Assembly: GCA_034766995.1 (NCBI GenBank)
Contig: CM068315.1
Span: 44,766,662 to 44,830,661 of the forward strand
Source: Acanthacorydalis orientalis
Taxonomy: Eukaryota > Arthropoda > Insecta > Megaloptera > Corydalidae
Direction: 5' to 3'
Length of the DNA stretch: 64,000 nucleotides
Notes under the pieces: generated by a model
Database searches by the model: none
The model's input: only the letters and a program-made list of their open reading frames with translations
What the model was told of the DNA's origin: nothing
Shown: positions 51,906-62,400 of the stretch, piece after piece
How positions within the stretch are numbered: position 1 is the stretch's first letter
Layout: each line of letters begins with the position of its first letter
Program-made: the position numbers and the translations under genes

Positions 51906-54239
51906 CAGAATTTTTCCTGTAAATAATAATTTGACTAAGGAATATTAGAAATCTGTCGAGCCACTAATAAATATTCAATTTATTTGCAAAAATAATAAGT
52001 AATCCTTTTTCAAAATCTATTAAATAATTCATCGTTTATAACATAAACTAATTTTTAGCTTATTATCTTTTTTTTCCGACTATTGTCTCGGAATATATTT
52101 CGATTTCAAACTGAAATGTAAGGAAAAATATACGTTCTTAAAAAATATCTCAGACATTTAACAAACTTCAACCTTGATGTTATTCTAAAAAAAAGTACAA
52201 TACAGAACTGTATTTTTTCTACCTTTTCAGTGAATTAATAAACATTCCGTGTCATTGATCAGGTACATCTATGTTTTTAATCAATTCTCTGAAGTGTTTA
52301 ACAAACATATTATACAAGGAAATATTTGTTGTGTAAAAAACCAGATGTTTTTCCTTTTAGTAAACATTTACTTTTTATGCAGAGATTTGAATGAAATGAC
52401 AAATTGATAATTGTATACAGTGCGGTTACATTTTTTACGAATTTGTAATTGGGTTGCAATACAGAATAACAATAATGTTTCTCACTTTATTAATAAAATC
52501 TAAAATAAAGCGAATCTAGAAAATCAAGAAAACAACTTCAAACAAATTCAATTCTTTCGTCAGTGAATTATTTTTCAATACGAGTATTGGTAATGTTCAT
52601 AATGTCCATTTGAAATACAGAATGTTTCATTTATCTTTACATTATGTAATTAGAAAAAAGGAAAAGATCAAATCAAATTTTATTCTTAAAAAGTTTATAC
52701 AGTTGTGATTTTTTACAGTATTAAACATTTTTTCATAAAATATTTTTTGCTGAGTTACCTATTTACAATGTGATACTTATCTAAGGGGAAGGGGGTGTTA
52801 TCAATCATGTATTGGGGGGGGATATTTTTATAGTTCTTTGATTGTACGTTATTCCTAGGGAAAAAAATCAAAAACCTAGAGGAAAACACACCAATAATAA
52901 CTCGATTGTAATGCAAGTTTTTTTTTAAAGTAAGTTTTTGTATATGTGAAATTGATTTTTCTTCTATAGACTGTAAATGATAATGGCATTAGTATCGAAA
53001 TGTGCATAAACGACAATTAAAAATGATCAATAATCATTTATTGAACATTTTTGGTTAGAAAAAACTTTGTAGTTTGTGAAATGTAAAAACAATTTATTTC
53101 TGAAAGTGAATTTAACTACAGCGTGAGAACTATTTTGTGACTAGTGTTAAAAATGTTAATATATTCTTCTTTGCTTTTCTATTTATCTAATAATGCTAAA
53201 ATTAACTGTATTTCTACTCTATGATTATTTTCCTTGATAAATAAATAATTATAATTGTCCACAGGTATACATATGAATCCCTGCAAGAAACAGCCCGGTA
53301 TCTCATGGAGCGAGTACCGTTCGAGCCTAAAATCGGTATAATTTGTGGATCGGGAATGGGTGCGTATTGGAACGATGGTGAATATGTTAAACATATATTT
53401 TTTTAAAAAAAATGATATTTTATTATTTTATTATCTATGACGAGTTATGATTGAGATAAAGAGTTTAAATTATTCAAAATCGATAGGAAAATATATACAG
53501 AAAATTTAATAAATGTTTACTGATACCAGGCACCATATTGTAAATGTTTATCTAATCATTTAAATTAAAATTCAGATCTTTTATATTTGTAAATTAAATT
53601 TTTAGTAAGGCCATATTTTGTATAAAACTGGTGTGGAAATCAATTTAAAGCAGCATTTTTCACACATTATCACAGTCAATGTTTAATGAAAATAATTCAA
53701 CTTTCTAATTTGGTTTTCATACATTTTGAATCGCGCTCTACAATGAAATAAATATGTTTTCAAATAATTTTCAAAAATAATTAAAAATTAATTTATTAAA
53801 TTCACATCTTGTTATCGAAAATATGTTACAATTGTCGAACACCAATACCAACACCACAATATTTTTTCTTGTAGGTACATTTTTTTAGATTATGTAATAG
53901 ATATTTCGTTATCAGCAATAAAAAATATTTATCAAAGAACATATAATATGTAATTTATATATTTAATAATGATAATAATGTTTTTCATGAGTGTATCTAT
54001 TGGCATTATGCTTTTTTTTTCATAAATTACAAAACATCAGCGCTACAAAAAGAGTAAAAAGACTGACTTAAAAATAATATCGACTTTACAAAGTAAACAG
54101 ATTTTGCAATTTAATTAAAAATAATTTTTGTGAGCTTCGTCGAATTTAAAAATGTGTATTAAATCAGAAGAAAGTTATATTAAATCGTTAATATTATTTA
54201 TTTAAACACATCATTATATGGCTGCTCTTTATTATTAAA

Positions 54240-54315
<76 letters not shown>

Positions 54316-57040
54316 TATATATATATGTATGTAAGAAGAAAACATACAAAATCCGATTAAACAGTTTACATTTAGTTTATTTCCAAAGAAAGAAAGAAAG
54401 AAAGTAATTCAGTTTCGTAGAAGTTAATAAGAAAAGATGTGCTTCATTCGTGTTAAGCTAGTACATATTTTTTTAAATAAGAACAAAATTCTTTAAAGAT
54501 AAAATGCTCAACAATTTTTTTGAATATGACAACTAGATAAAACTAATGAGTGTAAACAGGAGGTGTATTTCTATAGATACAGCATGTTTATGTGATTTAA
54601 AAATAACCTTGGCAAATCTCAATCCTTGAATTAAGAAAACAGTGGAAATAAAAAAAATAGATATGAACATAAACTAATAATCAATGATTTGTTACTGTTT
54701 ATCAAATTATTGTTGTCATTCAATTACTAAACATATCTATTTTGATGTTTCTTTTTTGATTTACAAGTTTAAAAACTGTTTCGAGATAGCCTTTCGTTAC
54801 GTCAATATAATCCATGTTTTTCTATATGGTTATCTGTCAAGTATTATGAAATTAGATATGGATTTCATATTTTTTTCAACTGAATTTATTTTTAATTGCA
54901 TTGGAATAAGTATTTAGTCAACAAGGGGTGTGCAGTTTTTCTTGAAAATTTAAATTACCAATTAAAAATTATATTTATTTTATTACAAGAATGTTATATT
55001 AGTATACTTCTTTCATTTATTCAATAAAGGAAATCATTATTGGAATTATCTCACTCCACAAATCAAAAAAAATAAATATAATCAAATTTATTTTTATAAT
55101 CAATAAATAAATTTGATGGTGATGTCGTCATCCTTAGATTAGATTCATTTGTGAAAGTGAGTTTAGCTAATTAATTGGTGGAGAAAATATTGTTTTATTA
55201 GGTCGGCAGGAAAATATTTGCGGTAATTTATATGTATTTGTAGGTCATAAACCGCAATTATTTTTGTATCAACCTAATAATTGGTAGCGTTTTTGCAATA
55301 ACATTGAATGAAGTTTGTTATTTTAAGGCCTTGTTTCTTTAATATTTGCAGATAATTCTAATTTATCACGGAAAATAAAATATTTCAAAAAATATACAAT
55401 CACTTCTAAACGTAAAAAGTATATAATTGGGTAACCGGTGTGTACTATAATATGTAGATCTATGTTTACGGAATTTTCTATTTGGAATATCTGTAAAAAC
55501 ATACTTTCTATATTTGATCGTTATGCCGTCCATCATTAAGGCAATCTTTTATTAATTTCGAATCGTATTCAGTCTAATTTTTGTATTTAAATTTAAACTT
55601 TGTGCTAACTTGATTGATATATTGTTTATTATGTATATTGACTTAATTTCTGATAACCACTTATGTGATCGATTTAGAAGTCATAAAATTATGGATTGAG
55701 CAGTAAATCTACTTATTAAAAACACAAAATTAAAAAAAAAAACAATTTAATTAAAAACAGCAGTCAAAACAGAATTAATCAAAATATAATAAATACAATT
55801 TTAAATGGTAAATAAAAAGAAAACTAATAAAACAAACCACAACTAATGAAAATATAAATTAGGTCAAGTTAGTTAGATACTTATTTGTAGGTTGAGGGCG
55901 CTTCGATAGCTAAGGTCATTAGCGCCCGGTCGATTAGGTCAACCGAACTTATATATTAGGTTAATATAAAATTAATTGCGGGTAATCTTCAAATCCATAT
56001 ACATTTTTCTCTTTTTTTGATTTTCTTAGCTGTTTTAACCGGTATGGAGTTTTTGGAACCACCATTGTACCGTACGTTCCTTAATAGTACCCACACCAAA
56101 AGCATTGTTTAGTTTACGAGCAGTTTTTCCATCTTTACCACCCGTTTTGAACTCATATAAAAATTTTACTGTTATTTTTTTTCATCTTCAGTTCAATAAC
56201 TCAATTTGAAGCAAAGTTCATAATAAAACCAAAGTTGATGTTACCAAAATACAGACCGAAAAATGCACTTTAAAATGATATTAACATGAACACGATGAAA
56301 TGATACTTTCATTAAAAAAAATAAGATTAGAATTCAGAAAACAAAAATCGCAGTTATTTTTCTACCAATCTAATATTTAATTAATTATTATTTTTTTATG
56401 TTATTCATTTATATTCACAAATAAATTTTTCATTCACATAAACCACAAAACTTTTATGATGAAAAAGGTGTAATAAATAATTATTGATCATTTTGATTAT
56501 TGTTTAAGAGCAGTATAATAGCAATGCCACCATGTTCGTAAATAAAAAACTAAGATTTTTCTCTCTGTCGAGTTTAAAAAATAGTTAATAATCACTTTTT
56601 TTCTATCAGCATATTCCTTTTCAGTTTATGCGGTGAGTGAAAAATTCATTTATGAAAGAATAAAAAGTTAAAAAAAATAGATACAGTACATGAACTATAT
56701 TGTGATTAAAAAAATAATCATAAAATATTTATACTTGTTAATTTTCAGATTTTTTGAACACAATTGTTGGGCTTCCATTTAATAATGTAACCTCTTAAAG
56801 AATTATTTATATTTCATATTTTACATACATTTTTTTAATACAGAAATTATTTTCTTAAATGAAAAGTATGGTTGAACAATGTGGATTTTACTTTATAAAA
56901 AAAGATTGTTTACTTCTTATGAGAGATTGACTTTTCAGTAGTACTATTTTAGATAATTATTTGTAACAAATATTTTATCAATGAAAATATTTAAGGTTAA
57001 AATTCAGAAAACAAAAACCGTAATTATTTCCCTACCAGCT

Positions 57041-57085
<45 letters not shown>

Positions 57086-58915
57086 TACTTATTAAAAAAA
57101 AACGATAAATATTTATTTTATTCTAAACAAAAAAAAACCTTTAAACACCACTTTAAAACTCCAAATAGAAAATACTAATATATGCAACCTAAATGGAGTT
57201 AAATTAAAATATAAATAGTTGTAATAAATAAATTGTCAGTCAAACTGCTAGGAAATTTAAAGACAGGTCTAAAGAACACAATTGTATTAACTATAATAAA
57301 ACCAACTCCAACATTCGCTAAGCACATTTTAAAATTGGACATGGATTTAAAGATATAAATAATTAATAGAGCTGAAATAATAAAAAATTGAAAATAAAGA
57401 AGTAAAGTTAATCATTTTTAAGAACTTTGAAATATATAAAAATTAAAAAAAAAAATTATAAGTAAATAAACACAAATAATAGTGCACTGTATTTTCTATG
57501 TCATAATATCATAAACAAAACGTTATCTAAAACATATATGAATTTAAAATAAATCGAATTTATAATAAAATCAGTTGAGAATGCTGCCACGTATCGAAAC
57601 TAAACACTGCTGATCTAAAAGAACGAAGGAACCCCAGGACAACGAATTAAAATATGATTTAAACCTATAAATATCATACTTTATCAAGTTAATATTAATT
57701 ATATATTATAAAAAAAATGCTGCTTCGCTCTGTACTCTTTGACCCTTCTTTTAAAAATATAATATTTACATGGAATGTGTTGCGTTTGTTCAAGTTGTCC
57801 GTTCAAGTGCAAATGTTTGTGTATGTAGCGTAAAGAGCGTGTTTCTCTCACAGCTGATATGCACTGCGTGCTGTATTAGTACCTCGCTTGTGAAAAGTAA
57901 CGTTAGCTTTGCGCAGTGGCGATATCGTAACCAATGAGGTCTAACCGAGGTGCGATTATTGCTAATTGAAAACTTATACCAATACCCCGCCATGGGGGCG
58001 TGAAATACCGCCCGCTACGGCAATTTTTGCAAGTCCCTACGGGGATTGTTTATTTAAATAAAACATATTTGTTTGAAACCATTGATTTAAGTTTGATTTA
58101 AATTTAAGTCAAATTTTCATATAATATTATTATAACTAGCAACAATTAAAATCAACAATATTGCAATTAATTAATCAATTGTGTGCATTTTTTTCTATTA
58201 GTTAGGTAACTGAATTTTGTTTGAGAAGAAAAATGAAATTTGAGAATGGATGTGTGTTCAGTGCTTTGTTCGGTTTGCAGTATTTTTTTACCCAGTCAAA
58301 TAATAATTATGAACACTTGTGAAGAAGTAACTATTTTTGAAAAAAGTATTACTTTAATGAAAGAATTCTGTCCCCTACTGTCATTGAAATCAAATATGTT
58401 TAAGCTGCCTTTGTAATAATTAATGTATTAATTTTTAAAGAAGTGAAATCTTTTTGTTTACATTTTCCACGCAAAAGTTCTTTTCTATAAAAACCTAATA
58501 ACCTAAATTTCTATATAAACCTAATAAAAACTCACATTTCTCGTCACTTTGTACGCAGGTCAAAGTGATTAATATCTATGGTGACAAGAAATGTCAGCTC
58601 ATAGCTTTTAAATTTAATTCAAGTTTCGTTCTTAGGTATTTTTATGTTTGAATATATTATGTTATAAAAACCAATAAAAAGATTTTTCTTTCTTTTTTTT
58701 TCTATTTTTTTGTCAATTTTACGGGCTGTATGTGTTTAATTATGAAAAATGGAGATAAAAAATTTAAACATAGTATTATTAAATAAATGTTTAAATTTGA
58801 GTAAATTTAGTAAAACTAGCTTTTCTAAGGACTCTCCGAAAGTATTTTCGTGGGTAAGATGAATGAATTACTACAAAACAAATTTGTTCATCAGATTAAA
58901 CCACTTTCATACTAT

Positions 58916-58989
<74 letters not shown>

Positions 58990-59641
58990 TTTGTATAACT
59001 ATAAAAAATATTGATTACAACATTTTATGATTTTTATTAAAACAAAAGTTATAATATAGCAATATATTCTTTTATCTATTAATATATGACATTCTTTATC
59101 AAAATATAAAGTATTTATTATTTTTCATTGTTCAATTCATATAATAAATACTCTAAATTATATTTATTTTATTCAAAAACCATATGTTATCAAATAGTGG
59201 ACATTTCTGATCTCAGAAAATGTCAACAAAAGGGGAAAATATTGTTGATAGTTTGTCTTTATCAGAATTTTTTTCAATCAATCATATAATTAATTTTCAA
59301 GACATCTCCTGATTAATATTGAGTAATGGTACTCAATATTAATCAGGAGATGTCTTGAAAATTAATTATATGATTGATTGAAAAAAATGTTCAATGGTGG
59401 ACATTGTACTAAAAAAACGTTGTAAATGGGGAAGAAATTATTTGTAAAACTGTAAAAGTGTTTGCTCATATATACTAGGGGTCTTCGCCCCGTGCTCGCT
59501 TTGTTCACCAGCCACCGGGTTTGCTCCGCTCACCCAGTTCTCAATTATAAGCCTGTACATGAATCGAATGAAATAATAAATATATTCTTTAAAATTCATT
59601 ATCTTTATATAATTATTATCAGATATATAGCAACGTAATCG

Positions 59642-59700
<59 letters not shown>

Positions 59701-59906
59701 ATTACGATTGAAAAGATAGAATGTAGTTAATCTCCATATGAAAAAAATGGTCTTCCCTGTTTTAAATAATATAATATTGTATCAAGTAGTTTCATTAACT
59801 TTGTTTATTTCTATTAATAACACGTTTAGTTATTCAGAGTAAACTTGTAATAATATAACGAAATATTTAATATATAAGTTAGATATGAATATAGAACGGT
59901 TAGAAA

Positions 59907-59952
<46 letters not shown>

Positions 59953-60494
59953 AATTAATTTATTTTTGATTCTATTTTAGAAATGTTTATAAATAAAGTG
60001 AATATATCAGATAGTGCAATTTATTCTATAGCAACATTTCTATCAATCTTACTTACCTAAAACAAACGTATACTGTAATTATCATCAATTAATATTTTCA
60101 TTTATTCCTGATATATGTCACAAAATATCAGTAATTATTCTCTCTGACGAGAATAGCCTAATATCAATCCGAATGAAACACAAAAAAGGAATACGTTTTT
60201 TTTTATATAAAATAACTTTGACATGATTAATGGACTGAAACACATAAAATTGTTTTTACATGAATATAGAAAAAGCTCTGTAGTCAACTGGATAATCAAT
60301 CATATTCTCTCTGAATACTTTTACTTATTTGAAACATGAAGATTATCTCTCGCATGGAAAAAAAAATCAATGAAAACATGTCCATCTGTTGACAATGAAA
60401 AGAAACCAGATAGATAACGCGATTGCTTTTGTCAAAGAAAAATAAACATGTTTGGTATTTGTACAGCACGCAAATCCAATCAGCTGTTTATATA

Positions 60495-60544
<50 letters not shown>

Positions 60545-60551
60545 ATGTATG

Positions 60552-60593
<42 letters not shown>

Positions 60594-60907
60594 TATGTAT
60601 CTAATTATATTAATTAAGTCAGTCGAAAAATATAAATATTAGATGATTGTTTCTAATGTCAATTTTTAATAAGCGTTTCGAAACGAAATGGGTTTTTTTA
60701 TTTGTTTCTTCGAGCGATCCGAGACCTTCAGTTCAGAAGATAAAAACATTGCTGATAGTTTTTGATTCGAATCTTATTTTTTCTTTTTTTCTTATTTACT
60801 TGTTGAAATGGAATTTATGAAGAAAAACTATAATTGTATGTTATAAAAATTTAATTGATCATTTTTTAATTATCTGTTTCCTGATTCTTAAAAATAGTTG
60901 TAATTTG

Positions 60908-60947
<40 letters not shown>

Positions 60948-61192
60948 AAATATTAGATTTGTCTATTAACAGATTTCGCCCGTCGTGTTTTGTCTTATTT
61001 TACTTGAAATTTTGATTTTGTAAATTCAGAAAATAATTTTTGTTTTAATTTTATTTTTTTTTAAATAAACCTGTGATCTCTGCATCCTATTCGCTATGCT
61101 CGTTGACCGCAGGGGTCTCTGCCCCCGCTCGCTTTGCTTAAACACTCCCCTGACTCGCTTTGTTCGTATTGCACATACTAGTTCAATATCCT

Positions 61193-61245
<53 letters not shown>

Positions 61246-61840
61246 TAGAATATCTATTTAATCATTCTCTTAGATATATTGCAACGTATTTGTTTTATTA
61301 AGTCGCGCATCACTATTATAATTCTTCGTGAAAATTTCGTGTAACTTCGGGTGTTATCGTTAATAATAATTTTATGCAAAGTCTACACATTTTTTTTAAT
61401 GAAATTTTAGGGACTCATTTTCTTTCTATCTTATGATTTTTCGGTACGAATCCAGTATGTCGCATATAGATTACTTTGTTCTACAACCGGTTGCGGTGTT
61501 TCTCATCTAGAACTATATTTTTAACTTAGCTGAAAACCTACTTTAAAGTTATTAAAGTTGAAACCGCTCGTATAGGAAATATATTTGCATGTGGCTTACA
61601 GAATTCATACAGATGAAGTATTTTATTCTTTACAAAATAGTTTTTCTTTTATACTAGAAATGTCAAAACTTTGTCTAGTCAAAAATGTTTTTGAAATTAT
61701 TATTTATCATTTTTGGTTGTTATTTATTCGTACTTCAATGGGTTTTGCTATGGTTGTGCTATTCTAGGGAGATATGCGTGCTTGTATGCTGTTGACCGAT
61801 AAATACTTTTGACTTTCAATATATATATATATATATATAT

Positions 61841-61910
<70 letters not shown>

Positions 61911-61914
61911 ATAC

Positions 61915-61945
<31 letters not shown>

Positions 61946-62069
61946 ACTATATATAGGTGATATAATTTAGACTTTCACATGCAAGTATTAAAAAAAATCA
62001 TATATTAAAAAATTGTTATTTTTTAATTTTTGCGTTTTTTAATTCTTTCATGCGGGAGCCTAATTTGAA

Positions 62070-62107
<38 letters not shown>

Positions 62108-62335
62108 ATAAACGGTTTTATTTAATTATCATTTGTTTAATACAGTGGTGAAACTATAAAATTATAAAATCCTGATTAACCATATAACTTCATTATGTCG
62201 ACACATAAATCAGGTATTTGTAAAAAACTGCTGCAATAGTGCTGAAACAAATACTATTTGTGTACATAAAAGTTTGTTAAAGTGATTGAAAAAGAATTGA
62301 ACTTAAACTTGATAGCTCAGAACAGTAATGTAAAC

Positions 62336-62400
<65 letters not shown>

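Larger units (their letters stand above)
50636..52950. other. PNP intron 1, nothing recognised besides microsatellites
   Basis: AT-rich, with an isolated G-run (ggggggg) near 52834. Confidence 0.4.

Noticed and set aside
3090..56373. TTAGG words considered as insect telomeric repeat
   Set aside because: Each is a single occurrence at a transposon terminus next to TA; there is no tandem TTAGG array.
57790..57993. 67-codon minus-strand frame over the U4 locus
   Set aside because: The sequence is explained by U4 snRNA on the plus strand and its promoter.
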